NCBI RefSeq assembly: GCF_001887595.1
Contig: NZ_CP017480.1
Coordinates: forward strand, 2,081,001 to 2,145,000
Reading direction: 5' to 3'
Source: Luteibacter rhizovicinus DSM 16549
Lineage (GTDB): Bacteria; Pseudomonadota; Gammaproteobacteria; Xanthomonadales; Rhodanobacteraceae
DNA length: 64,000 bases
Of the stretch, positions 45,627 through 53,378 are shown piece after piece. The first letter of the stretch is position 1; every line of letters starts with the position of its first letter. The notes under the pieces are model-generated. The model ran no database searches, had not been told where the DNA came from, and saw only the letters and a program-made list of their open reading frames with translations. Position numbers and translations under genes: made by a program.

Positions 45627-45660
45627 TCGGCTAAACCAGCGACATCCACGGGAAACCACC

Positions 45661-46554
45661 ATGGGTCACCAGCAACACGACGTCTATTACGTACCGAGCA
45701 AGAGCTACTGGCCCATCGTGGCGGCGATCTCCATGTTCGTCACCGTGTACGGTGCCGCGCACTGGCTGAATTCGCAGCCCGGCGACAGCAGCGCCTTTGG
45801 CAAGCCGCTCTTCTGGATCGGCTTCGTCATGATCCTGGGCATGTTCTTCGGCTGGTTCCGTTCGGTGATCCGCGAGTCGATGGCCGGCAATTACAACGGC
45901 CAGGTCGATCGCTCGTTCCGCATGGGCATGATGTGGTTCATCTTCTCCGAAGTGATGTTCTTCGGTGCGTTCTTCGGTGCGCTGTTCTACGCGCGCATCT
46001 TCTCGGTGCCCTGGCTGGGCGGCGAAGGCCACGGCGTGCTCACCCACCAGTTCGTCTGGCAGGGTTACGAGGCATCGTGGGGCGCGAACGGTGGCGGCGG
46101 TCCGCAGAAGATCGGCGGCTCGTTCCAGACCATCGCGGCCTGGGGTCTGCCCCTGCTCAACACGCTGATCCTGCTCTCGTCCGGTGTGACCATCACCATC
46201 GCGCACCACGCGCTGAAGGCCGGTCACCGCAAGGCGCTGCTGATCGGTCTCGGTGCCACCGTCCTGCTCGGTTGCCTGTTCCTCTGGTTCCAGGCGCACG
46301 AGTACGCCGAGGCGTACGAGCACTTCAACCTCACGCTGGGCAGCGGCGTCTACGGCGCCACGTTCTTCATGCTCACCGGCTTCCACGGCATGCACGTGAC
46401 GCTGGGCACGATCATGCTGGCGATCATCTGGATCCGTTGCGCCAAGGGCCACTTCACCAAGGACGATCACTTCGGTTTCGAAGCCGTCGCCTGGTACTGG
46501 CATTTCGTCGACGTGGTGTGGCTGGCGCTGTTCCTGTTTGTTTACGTGCTTTGA
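45661..46554 (+). CDS. ctaE: Cytochrome c oxidase subunit III
   Basis: The 297-residue subunit has seven membrane helices. FRMGMMWFIFSEVMFFGAFF, TGFHGMHVTLGTIM and the end WYWHFVDVVWLALFLFVYVL are diagnostic. It stabilises the oxidase core and the D-channel. It is full length. A terminator follows at 46588, and the rest of the cta cluster continues only after the toxin-antitoxin module. Confidence 0.96.
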   Translation: MGHQQHDVYYVPSKSYWPIVAAISMFVTVYGAAHWLNSQPGDSSAFGKPLFWIGFVMILGMFFGWFRSVIRESMAGNYNGQVDRSFRMGMMWFIFSEVMFFGAFFGALFYARIFSVPWLGGEGHGVLTHQFVWQGYEASWGANGGGGPQKIGGSFQTIAAWGLPLLNTLILLSSGVTITIAHHALKAGHRKALLIGLGATVLLGCLFLWFQAHEYAEAYEHFNLTLGSGVYGATFFMLTGFHGMHVTLGTIMLAIIWIRCAKGHFTKDDHFGFEAVAWYWHFVDVVWLALFLFVYVL

Positions 46555-46587
46555 TCTGATGTAAGCGCGCTGACATGTGAATCGAAG

Positions 46588-46611
46588 AACCCGCCGTGAG
46601 GCGGGTTTTTT
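46588..46611 (+). terminator. Rho-independent terminator after ctaE
   Basis: Eight-base arms (aacccgcc / ggcgggtt) with a four-base loop run into six T residues. It separates the oxidase genes from the toxin-antitoxin module. Confidence 0.85.
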
Positions 46612-46677
46612 GTGGCGCGAGTTCCGCCCTCATGGCAAGTTGAGCTCCGCCCACTGATCTCACGCCGTAGGAGTGCG

Positions 46678-46719
46678 GATCCTTCCAGAAGCGCCATTCG
46701 CGCGAGCGGAGGAAGGATC
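46678..46719 (+). promoter_or_regulatory. Hairpin that covers the ribosome-binding site of the leader ORF
   Basis: gatccttcc (46678-46686) is the exact complement of ggaaggatc (46711-46719). The second arm is part of the Shine-Dalgarno region (ggaggaaggatc) directly before the leader ATG at 46720. An inner four-base stem (gcgc/gcgc, 46691-46694 and 46700-46703) extends the fold. In RNA the ribosome-binding site would be partly hidden. Confidence 0.5.
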
Positions 46720-46788
46720 ATGAAAGACAATATCTCGAGGGGTACGCCGTTGACGTATATGCGTCATTGGCGTACCTTCACCACGTGA
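46720..46788 (+). CDS. 22-codon leader ORF before the toxin gene
   Basis: The peptide MKDNISRGTPLTYMRHWRTF followed by TT is preceded by GGAGGAAGGATC, the best ribosome-binding site in this region. Its TGA overlaps the toxin GTG (GTGA, 46785-46788). The toxin itself has no Shine-Dalgarno, so translation is probably coupled through this leader. The frame runs across the palindrome at 46741. No homologue is known to me, and coding is inferred from the signals alone. Confidence 0.4.
   Translation: MKDNISRGTPLTYMRHWRTFTT
46741..46776. promoter_or_regulatory. Palindrome in the toxin leader: operator or RNA hairpin
   Basis: Outer arms GGTACGCC / GGCGTACC (46741-46748, 46769-46776) and inner arms GACG / CGTC (46752-46755, 46762-46765) surround TATATG. 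It ends eight bases before the toxin start. Such a site fits autorepression by the HTH antitoxin. As RNA it would give a strong stem that a ribosome on the leader ORF would melt. Confidence 0.6.
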
Positions 46789-47120
46789 TCTTCGTCGAGA
46801 CGCCTGCGTTCACCAGGCGGATCACCGAACTCCTCGAAGACGACGATTACGCCCGGCTCCAGTGGTACCTCCTCGAGCACCCCGAAGTGGGTGATGTGAT
46901 GGAAGGCACGGGCGGGCTCAGAAAAGTTCGCGTTGCCATGGCCGGTCGCGGCAAGAGCGCCGGGGCGCGGGTGATTTACTACCACTTCGTTCCCCGCTCT
47001 CACATCGCGATGTTGCTGATATTCGCAAAGAGCGAGCGAGAAGACCTGACGGCGGAGCATCGCAAGACGCTCCGAAAGATCATCGAGACCTGGAAAAGTC
47101 ACTATGAGCAAGTTTTTTGA
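46785..47120 (+). CDS. RelE/HigB-type toxin of a type II toxin-antitoxin module
   Basis: The 111-residue protein reads (V)IFVETPAFTRRITELLEDDD ... GDVMEGTGGLRKVRVAMAGR then GARVIYYHFVPRSHIAMLLIFAKSE, the layout of RelE/ParE-superfamily toxins paired with NadS-type HTH antitoxins. These are mRNA interferases that cut codons at the ribosome. The GTG at 46785 gives the family start; a TTG six codons upstream is possible but lies in the palindrome. The toxin gene comes first and overlaps the antitoxin gene by 17 bases, as in higBA-like order. Confidence 0.85.
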   Translation: MIFVETPAFTRRITELLEDDDYARLQWYLLEHPEVGDVMEGTGGLRKVRVAMAGRGKSAGARVIYYHFVPRSHIAMLLIFAKSEREDLTAEHRKTLRKIIETWKSHYEQVF

Positions 47121-47388
47121 AGACCTGATGGAAAGCGTCCAGGAGATGGACGAGATTCTTCGCGGTGAGAGGCAAGCATCGCGCGTGTTCTGGGTCGATC
47201 CAGCGGCGATCAAGGAACTCAGGGAGACAACGGGCCTTTCACAATCGAAGTTCGCTCTCCTTCTCGATGTGGATGTGGGCACGTTGCGCAATTGGGAACA
47301 GGGCAGGCGAGCGCCAACCGGTCCGGCCCGGGCTCTTCTCCGAGCTATCCGTAAAGACCCCAAGCACGTGCTTGCCGCACTGGCCTGA
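47104..47388 (+). CDS. HTH-domain antitoxin (NadS/HigA-like)
   Basis: The 94-residue protein has an N-terminal arm (SKFFEDLMESVQEMDEILRG) expected to wrap the toxin, and a C-terminal Cro/CI-type helix-turn-helix (TGLSQSKFALLLDVDVGTLR, NWEQGRRAP). It should neutralise the toxin and repress the module through the palindrome at 46741. The gene start lies within the 3' end of the toxin gene. Confidence 0.88.
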   Translation: MSKFFEDLMESVQEMDEILRGERQASRVFWVDPAAIKELRETTGLSQSKFALLLDVDVGTLRNWEQGRRAPTGPARALLRAIRKDPKHVLAALA

Positions 47389-47389
47389 C

Positions 47390-47566
47390 TTATCCGCGAA
47401 CGAGCGAGGCTATTCGCCCATCGAGCGTGAATCCGGTTCTGCGGCTCGGAAAGATGCCGAACAGGCCTTCCATCCCCGTTACCACGACCGTCACGCCCGA
47501 CCAGCCGATGGGAATCAACGCGAGAAACAGCGCGGTGGGTAGCGGTCGACGTGTTCCTGAAGTCAT
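47390..47566 (-). CDS. Possible small membrane protein
   Basis: This 58-codon frame has one hydrophobic segment (PTALFLALIPIGWSGVTVVV) and a plausible ribosome-binding site (agggggaaag) before the ATG at 47566. It is convergent with the antitoxin gene, with stops two bases apart. I know no homologue and the frame could be chance in GC-rich DNA. Confidence 0.3.
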   Translation of the reverse strand: MTSGTRRPLPTALFLALIPIGWSGVTVVVTGMEGLFGIFPSRRTGFTLDGRIASLVRG

Positions 47567-47638
47567 CCCGGCTTTCCCCCTGTGACTACCCCACGGCACC
47601 AAATGCCGCAGCGCGCCTTGGCCCCCCGGCCATGCGCG

Positions 47639-47857
47639 TTAGAATTGGCCGACCCCATGGGGATGCAGCCAGCCCATGAAGATGCCCAGCGCGACCATGG
47701 CGATGAGCAGCAACGACAGGCCGATGCGACGGGTAAGCGCCCATACCGTGCGTTTGCTCTGGCCTTTGTCGGTCATCATGAAGAACAGGGCCTGGCCGAG
47801 GTTGAAGAGCACAACCAACAGCAGAATCACCAGCGCGTACTTATAGATGGTTTCCAC
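47639..47857 (-). CDS. Twin transmembrane protein (DUF2909)
   Basis: In this 72-residue protein of two membrane helices, the motifs IYKYALVILLLVVLFNLGQA and FFMMTDKG are the DUF2909 signature, and the second helix is LSLLLIAMVALGIFMGWLHP. The GTG start at 47857 is preceded by GGAAGGG. It lies on the minus strand inside an otherwise plus-strand oxidase cluster, as I recall for the equivalent gene in Pseudomonas. A role in oxidase assembly is suspected only from position. Confidence 0.88.
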   Translation of the reverse strand: METIYKYALVILLLVVLFNLGQALFFMMTDKGQSKRTVWALTRRIGLSLLLIAMVALGIFMGWLHPHGVGQF

Positions 47858-47916
47858 GTGACCCTTCCGCCCGATATCGACAATCCGAGTATAGCGGTGG
47901 CCGTGGGGCGTCTGGC

Positions 47917-48648
47917 ATGAGCTTCTTGCGTCGTCCGACGTGGTTCGCTGTCGCACTCACCGTGGTGGGTGTGCTTGCCTTCGTGCGCCTGGGTGTCTGG
48001 CAGCTGGACCGCGCCGACGAGAAGGACGAACTGCTGCGGCGCTACGCCGCATCCGCTGCGGCAGCGGTGGAAGACTTCGGCATGATCGCGGATGCGCCGC
48101 CGGTGGATCGTTATCCCCGCGTGGCCCTGCATGGCCAGTTCGTGCCCGGCCACACCTATATCTTCGACGACCAGACCCATGCGGGGCAGGTCGGTATCCA
48201 CGTCTATGTGCCATTCTCGCCGCACGGGCAGACGCCCTACGTGCTGGTGGATCTCGGCTTCCTGGCCAAGGAATCCGGCGCCAATCCGCGCCTGCCGCCC
48301 CTGCCTAACGGCGAAACGACGATCCGGGGGCTGTACGTGCCGTCTCCGGGTGTCGGTGTCCGCCTGGGCGGTGACCGGCTGCCGGAGCAGCACGGCGCCG
48401 AGAAGTCGATGGTCTATGTCGACCTCAAGGAGATCGGCGCCGACGTCGGCCGCGCGCTGTATCCTCGCGTGCTGCTGCTCGACGCCGATCCGGCCAGTAT
48501 CTACGCGCGCGACTGGACGCCCGGCTTCATGCCGCCGGCGCGGCACCGCGCCTACGCCTTCCAATGGTTCACCTTCGCGCTCGCTGCGGTGGTGATCTTC
48601 GTCCTCCTGCATCGCCAGCGACGCCCGAAGCGGCCCGAGAATCCATGA
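47917..48648 (+). CDS. SURF1 family oxidase assembly protein
   Basis: This 243-residue protein has two membrane helices, near the N-terminus (FAVALTVVGVLAFVRLGVWQ) and the C-terminus (FAYAFQWFTFALAAVVIFVL-like), with a periplasmic domain between. GVWQLDRADEK and HAYAFQWF-type motifs mark SURF1/Shy1. It helps haem a insertion into subunit I. Its stop overlaps the next start by four bases. It is divergent from the DUF2909 gene. Confidence 0.92.
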   Translation: MSFLRRPTWFAVALTVVGVLAFVRLGVWQLDRADEKDELLRRYAASAAAAVEDFGMIADAPPVDRYPRVALHGQFVPGHTYIFDDQTHAGQVGIHVYVPFSPHGQTPYVLVDLGFLAKESGANPRLPPLPNGETTIRGLYVPSPGVGVRLGGDRLPEQHGAEKSMVYVDLKEIGADVGRALYPRVLLLDADPASIYARDWTPGFMPPARHRAYAFQWFTFALAAVVIFVLLHRQRRPKRPENP

Positions 48649-49211
48649 CCGATCCGAACGTCTCCACCAAGAACCTGCGCAGCAGTCGCCTCAAGCTGAT
48701 CCTGATCATGCTGGTGTTCCTTGCGCCGATCATCGCGGCAGGCTTGCTCACGCTCAGTGGCTGGCAGCCGGAAGGCAAGGGCAATGGCCGGCCGATCGTG
48801 CCCCAGCGGAGCGTCACCGACGTGCGTGTGGACGTCGACGGCAAGCCCTGGGTGTGGCGCGACAGCGAGCCGCGACTGACCTTGATCGCCCTGCCGGGGC
48901 CGGGTTGCGCCGACCACTGCCTGCAGACGCTGGCGCTGATGCGTAATGCGCGCATCGTGCTCAATGCCAACGCGGACCGTCTGCGCCTGCTCTATCTCGG
49001 CACGCCGCCGACCGCTCCCGGCGCCGATGGCGTGATGCCCAGCTGGAAACTCGGAAGTGATGCCGCCGATGCCTTCGGTGAGTTTCGTCCGACCGAGCCG
49101 GACACGGTCTCCGCCGTGCTCATCGAGTCCAACGGCACGGCGCTTTCCTATTATCCCGCCGGTTTCGATCCGAGCGGCCTGCGCAAGGATATGCAGAAGG
49201 TGATTCGCTGA
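48645..49211 (+). CDS. Sco-like membrane-anchored thioredoxin-fold protein of the oxidase cluster
   Basis: The 188-residue protein has an N-terminal membrane anchor (LKLILIMLVFLAPIIAAGLL) and a soluble domain. The segment LPGPGCADHCLQTLALM holds a CxxxC pair in the place of the copper-binding CxxxC of Sco/PrrC proteins, but the distal histidine of Sco is not obvious. The gene takes the position of PA0111 in the Pseudomonas cluster. A role in copper delivery or in thiol reduction for the CuA site is possible. Confidence 0.7.
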   Translation: MTDPNVSTKNLRSSRLKLILIMLVFLAPIIAAGLLTLSGWQPEGKGNGRPIVPQRSVTDVRVDVDGKPWVWRDSEPRLTLIALPGPGCADHCLQTLALMRNARIVLNANADRLRLLYLGTPPTAPGADGVMPSWKLGSDAADAFGEFRPTEPDTVSAVLIESNGTALSYYPAGFDPSGLRKDMQKVIR

Positions 49212-50362
49212 TGACACCAGGTACCGTGAAAATCCTGCGTACCCTCGCACTGCTTGCTGCGCTGTTCGCCTTCTGCATCGTGATGTTCGGCGCCTTCGTG
49301 CGCCTGTCGAATGCCGGCCTGTCGTGCCCGGACTGGCCGACCTGCTACGGCAAGGCCACGTGGCCCGGCCATGCGCAGGACATTGCACAGGCCAACCAGG
49401 CCTTCCCCGATCGCCCCTACGAAACGCACAAGGCCTGGCGCGAACAGGTCCATCGCTTCCTCGCCGGTGGTCTTGGCTTCATGGTGCTGGCGATCGCACT
49501 GGTCTCCGCATGGCGCCGACGCGTCGCGGTGATCGCCGTCTTGCTCGCTGCCGCGTTCGCGGTGGTCGGCGTGGTGATGTACATCCGTGGCGAGCACGTC
49601 GTCTCCTCGTTCCTCTCCGCCCTGGCGATCGCGCTGCCCTTGATCGCTGCGGTGACACTGGACCGACCGGGCGCCTGGAAAATCGGCGTCGTCGCGCTGG
49701 CTGTCATCATCTTCCAGGCGATGCTTGGCATGTGGACGGTCACGCTGCTGCTGAAGCCGATCGTCGTGATGGGACACCTGCTGGGTGGCCTCGCGACCTT
49801 CGGCCTGATTGCCTGGGCTGCCCTGCGCTGGTGGCGCGTCGGTACGCCGGACGATCGCTTCGCAGCTCTGCGCGGACCGGTCGCTGTCGGTATTGTCGTG
49901 CTCGTCTGCCAGATCGCCCTGGGTGGCTGGACCAGCTCGAACTATGCGGCGCTCGCCTGCGGCACGGATTTTCCGAAGTGCCTTGGCCAGTGGTGGCCGC
50001 AGACGGATTTCCCGCAGGCTTTCGTGCTCTGGCGCGGCATCGGTGTGAATTATGAAGGCGGTGTGCTCGACATGGCCGCGCGCAGTTCGATCCAGCTGGC
50101 ACATCGCATCGGCGCCCTGGTGACGTTCTGCTACCTCGCCTGGCTGTCGCACAAGTTGGCGCGCGCGGGTTTGCGTCGGGCGGGCATCGCTATCGGTGTG
50201 GTCCTGGTCGCTCAGGTCCTTCTCGGTATCGGCAACGTCCATCTCGGCCTGCCACTACCTGTAGCCACGGCGCACAATGGCGTGGCCGCGCTGCTCCTCT
50301 TCACCCTGCTCGTGGCCCTGGCCAGCACGCAGCGCCTGCCCGCGACCACGGAGTCACTGTGA
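49211..50362 (+). CDS. ctaA: Haem A synthase
   Basis: The 383-residue COX15/CtaA protein has eight membrane helices. [20 protein letters not shown] is diagnostic, and the haem-ligand histidines are in [34 protein letters not shown] and [12 protein letters not shown]. It oxidises the methyl group of haem O to give haem A. The start shares one base with the preceding stop (TGATG). It is followed by ctaB with a GTGA overlap. Confidence 0.95.
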   Translation: MTPGTVKILRTLALLAALFAFCIVMFGAFVRLSNAGLSCPDWPTCYGKATWPGHAQDIAQANQAFPDRPYETHKAWREQVHRFLAGGLGFMVLAIALVSAWRRRVAVIAVLLAAAFAVVGVVMYIRGEHVVSSFLSALAIALPLIAAVTLDRPGAWKIGVVALAVIIFQAMLGMWTVTLLLKPIVVMGHLLGGLATFGLIAWAALRWWRVGTPDDRFAALRGPVAVGIVVLVCQIALGGWTSSNYAALACGTDFPKCLGQWWPQTDFPQAFVLWRGIGVNYEGGVLDMAARSSIQLAHRIGALVTFCYLAWLSHKLARAGLRRAGIAIGVVLVAQVLLGIGNVHLGLPLPVATAHNGVAALLLFTLLVALASTQRLPATTESL

Positions 50363-51276
50363 GCATTCTCGGCCAATATTACGAACTGACCAAGCCGCGC
50401 GTCGTTGCGCTGCTGGTCTTCTGCGCCGTCATCGGCATGTTCCTCGCCGTGGATGCCTCCGGACAGCGCGTGCTGCCGACATGGCACGCAGCGGTCTTCG
50501 GCACGCTCGGTATCTGGCTTGCCTCCGCCTCCGCCGCTGCGTTCAATCACCTGATCGACCAGCGCATCGACAAGATCATGGCGCGCACGTCGCACCGTCC
50601 GCTCGCGACCGGTCAGCTCACGTCGATGCAGGTATTCGTCTTCGCGATGACGCTGGGCATCGTGTCGATGCTGGTGCTGGTGTTCCTGGTGAACATGCTC
50701 ACCGCGGTGCTGACGTTCTTCTCGCTGATAGGCTACGCGGTGATCTATACGGCGTATCTCAAGCGCGCGACACCCCAGAACATCGTGATCGGCGGTCTTG
50801 CCGGTGCCGCGCCGCCGATGCTCGGGTGGACGGCGGTGACCGGTTCGCTGCATCCCTATGCGCTGCAGTTGCTGCTGATCATCTTCGTCTGGACGCCGCC
50901 GCACTTCTGGGCGCTGGCGATCTTTCGCGTCGACGACTATTCGCGCGCGCAGGTGCCGATGCTGCCGGTGACCCACGGCGTGGTCTACACGCGCTGGCAC
51001 ATCCTGTTCTATACGATCCTGCTCTGCGTGGTGACCCTGCTGCCGTTCTTCACCGGCATGAGCGGGCTCATCTACCTGTTCGGCGCGGTGATTCTCGGCG
51101 CGGGCTTCCTCTGGTATGCCATCCGCATGCTCAATCCGCCGGATGAGCTGTTCGCGATGAAGATGTTCAACTACTCCATCGTTTACCTGATGGTGTTGTT
51201 CGCCTTCCTGCTCGCCGATCACTGGCTGATCGATCCGATGGTCCAGCCAGCGTTTAGGTTGGATCCCGTCGTCTAG
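50359..51276 (+). CDS. ctaB: Protohaem IX farnesyltransferase (haem O synthase)
   Basis: This 305-residue UbiA-superfamily prenyltransferase has the first Asp-rich motif [20 protein letters not shown] and the second [12 protein letters not shown], with [11 protein letters not shown] later. It adds a farnesyl group to haem B for haem O/A synthesis. The GTG start overlaps the ctaA stop. A REP-derived hairpin follows the stop. Confidence 0.96.
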   Translation: MSILGQYYELTKPRVVALLVFCAVIGMFLAVDASGQRVLPTWHAAVFGTLGIWLASASAAAFNHLIDQRIDKIMARTSHRPLATGQLTSMQVFVFAMTLGIVSMLVLVFLVNMLTAVLTFFSLIGYAVIYTAYLKRATPQNIVIGGLAGAAPPMLGWTAVTGSLHPYALQLLLIIFVWTPPHFWALAIFRVDDYSRAQVPMLPVTHGVVYTRWHILFYTILLCVVTLLPFFTGMSGLIYLFGAVILGAGFLWYAIRMLNPPDELFAMKMFNYSIVYLMVLFAFLLADHWLIDPMVQPAFRLDPVV

Positions 51277-51277
51277 G

Positions 51278-51342
51278 GAATCGCCGATGAATCGGCTCCC
51301 ACAAGAGCCGGCTTTTTGTAGGAGCCGATTCATCGGCGATTC
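51278..51342. repeat. REP-like inverted pair forming a 27-base-pair hairpin
   Basis: The arms 51278-51304 and 51316-51342 are complementary over 27 bases with one mismatch (c/t), around an eleven-base loop. Each arm is one gaatcgccgatgaatcggct-type unit. It lies in the convergent gap between ctaB and the hydrolase gene and is likely to stop transcription from both sides. Confidence 0.85.
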
Positions 51343-52179
51343 CTACAGGGCTTTGTGCAACCAGTCCGCGACCGCCCCCGGATGTTCAAGGTGCAGATGA
51401 TGCCCCCCATCCATGTGTTCCACCGCGATCTCATCGACGCAGTCGATCCTCACCTGTAACGCCTCGGGTTCCAGATACGGTGGATGCGGCCGCGCCAGCA
51501 ACAGCGACGTCGGCGCCGCCAGCCCCAGCAAGAGCGACATGACCTGCGTTTCGGCCAGGCGGATCGCCGTGGGTTTCGAGAGGCGTGGGTCGCTGCGCCA
51601 GCTGTAACCACCGTCAACCGCGCGTAGCCCGCGCTCGACGATATGCCGGGCCAGCGCGCTATCCAGGCCACTGGCCAGTGCCCGCGCGCGGGAGGCATCG
51701 TCGATGGACGGGAAAACGCGAAGCGGCCGGCTGCCTTCGTCCTTGATGGCCAGCGCATCGCGGAAGCGATCGAGCGTGCGCGATCCATCGTCGCCGAGGG
51801 GCCCGAGGCCTTCGATCAGGGCCAGGGCGCGGATCCGCTCGGGCGCGGCGATGGCGACCATGGTCGCGACACCCGCACCGAGGGAATGGCCGAGCAGATG
51901 AAAACGGGGCAGGGCGAGCGAATCGACAGCGGCCAGGACGGCACGCGTGTAGTCGACGTGCTGGTAGATCGTGCCTGCCGGCAGGTGATCGGAATGGCCG
52001 TGCCCGGGCAGGTCCAGCGCGATCACATGGAATCGTTCGGCCAGCAGCGGTGCCAGCAGGGCGAAGCTCGCCGCATTGTCCAGCCAACCGTGGATGAGCA
52101 ACAACGGGGGTGCATCGGGTTCGCCCCAGGTCAGGCCGGACAGTTCCAGTCCCGGGATGCCGATACGCAGCTCACGCAT
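51343..52179 (-). CDS. Alpha/beta hydrolase
   Basis: This 278-residue alpha/beta-hydrolase has the oxyanion segment LLIHGWLDNAAS, nucleophile Ser99 in GHSLG, and a late histidine in GGHHLHLEHP. Small soluble members of this group are esterases or lipases; the substrate is unknown. It overlaps the 3' end of hemH by eight bases and is cotranscribed with it. The ATG at 52179 is chosen because the conserved region begins soon after. Confidence 0.85.
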   Translation of the reverse strand: MRELRIGIPGLELSGLTWGEPDAPPLLLIHGWLDNAASFALLAPLLAERFHVIALDLPGHGHSDHLPAGTIYQHVDYTRAVLAAVDSLALPRFHLLGHSLGAGVATMVAIAAPERIRALALIEGLGPLGDDGSRTLDRFRDALAIKDEGSRPLRVFPSIDDASRARALASGLDSALARHIVERGLRAVDGGYSWRSDPRLSKPTAIRLAETQVMSLLLGLAAPTSLLLARPHPPYLEPEALQVRIDCVDEIAVEHMDGGHHLHLEHPGAVADWLHKAL

Positions 52180-53293
52180 TGTCGCGCACCTGGCGAGCGC
52201 GTTCACGGCTGGCGGCAAGACGGTGAGCCGCCTCGGCGGCGTCGTAGTCTGCGGCGAACTCTGGCCAGCCCTGGGTATGCCGAAGCACGAGATCGGCGAT
52301 CGTTCCGACGTGCGCGGGCGCGGCGTTGAGGCAGGGGATGTAGTTGAGCGTCTCGCCGCCGGCTTCCTTGAAGAAGTCGGCGTTCTGCATGGCGATTTCC
52401 TCGAGCGTTTCCAGGCAGTCGACGGCGAAGCCGGGGCTGATCACGTCGATTCGCTTGATCCCGTCCTTGCCAAAAACCTTCACGGTTTCATCGGTATACG
52501 GATGCAGCCAGCGTTCGCGACCGACGCGGGACTGGAAGCTGAGCGGCGCTTCCTCCTCGGACAACCCGAGCGCTTCACGCAGGAGCCGCGCCGTGGCGTG
52601 GCACTGGCAGAAATAAGGGTCGCCGTTTCGCACGTAGCGTTCGGGAATGCCATGGAAGCTCATGAGCAACTTCTCACCGCGACCGTTCTGTTCCCAGTGC
52701 GCGCGCACGCTATCGGCCAGCGCCGCGATATACCCCGGCTCGGCGTGATAGTCGTTGATCTGGCGCAGCTCCGGTGGCCAGCGCAGGCCTTTCACCGCGT
52801 CGGCGACGGCATCGAAGACACTGCCGGTCGAAGTCGCCGAGTACTGCGGGTAGAGCGGCAGCACGAGCAGGCGGCGAACACCCTCGCGTTGCAGTTGCGC
52901 GATCGTCTCGGCAACGGCGGGTCTGCCGTAGCGCATGGCGAGTGCCACACGGATCGGGCCCGATCGCCGCCGGCCCAGTTCCGCCTGCAAGGCGGCGGCG
53001 AGGGCCTCGCTGCCCACACGTAGCGGCGATCCCTGCTCCGTCCAGATACGCGCATAAGCATGTGCCGAACGCTTCGGGCGCACGCGCAGGATCACGCCAT
53101 GCAGGATGGCCAGCCAGAGCAGGCGGGGGTATTCGATGACACGCGGGTCGCCGAGGAACTCGGCAAGATAGGGCCGAACAGCTGCGGCTGTCGGCGCTTC
53201 AGGTGTACCGAGATTAACCAGTAGCACACCGACCTGGGGCAGGGTGTCGTGGGAATACCCGGCAAGGCCGGTATAGTTTGGCGTACCTGGCAT
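52172..53293 (-). CDS. hemH: Ferrochelatase
   Basis: The 373-residue ferrochelatase inserts Fe2+ into protoporphyrin IX, the last step of haem B synthesis. LLVNLGTPEAP, LPLYPQYSATSTGS (region of the active site), MSFHGIPERYV with the catalytic histidine, and SPGFAVDCLETLEEI are all family motifs. Two ATGs are possible, 53293 or 53332; neither has a good Shine-Dalgarno, and I took the shorter. The haem link with the ctaA/ctaB cluster next door may be meaningful. Confidence 0.93.
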   Translation of the reverse strand: MPGTPNYTGLAGYSHDTLPQVGVLLVNLGTPEAPTAAAVRPYLAEFLGDPRVIEYPRLLWLAILHGVILRVRPKRSAHAYARIWTEQGSPLRVGSEALAAALQAELGRRRSGPIRVALAMRYGRPAVAETIAQLQREGVRRLLVLPLYPQYSATSTGSVFDAVADAVKGLRWPPELRQINDYHAEPGYIAALADSVRAHWEQNGRGEKLLMSFHGIPERYVRNGDPYFCQCHATARLLREALGLSEEEAPLSFQSRVGRERWLHPYTDETVKVFGKDGIKRIDVISPGFAVDCLETLEEIAMQNADFFKEAGGETLNYIPCLNAAPAHVGTIADLVLRHTQGWPEFAADYDAAEAAHRLAASRERARQVRDNA

Positions 53294-53378
53294 CGGCGTC
53301 GGGCACTCGCGGGAATTCCCGCAGTCTGCCATAGCACGGTGTCACGCCGAAGCCGTCATGTATGAAAGGAGCCACGCG

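Noticed and set aside
43746..45662. 638-codon minus-strand frame over ctaD, extremely rich in His, Asp, Glu and Arg
   Set aside because: Antisense of the hydrophobic ctaD gene; such charged shadow frames arise opposite membrane proteins in GC-rich genomes.
46678..46776. Inverted repeats upstream of the toxin considered as an integron attC site
   Set aside because: No GTTRRRY/RYYYAAC core sites and no integrase; the arms fit ribosome-binding-site pairing and an operator better.
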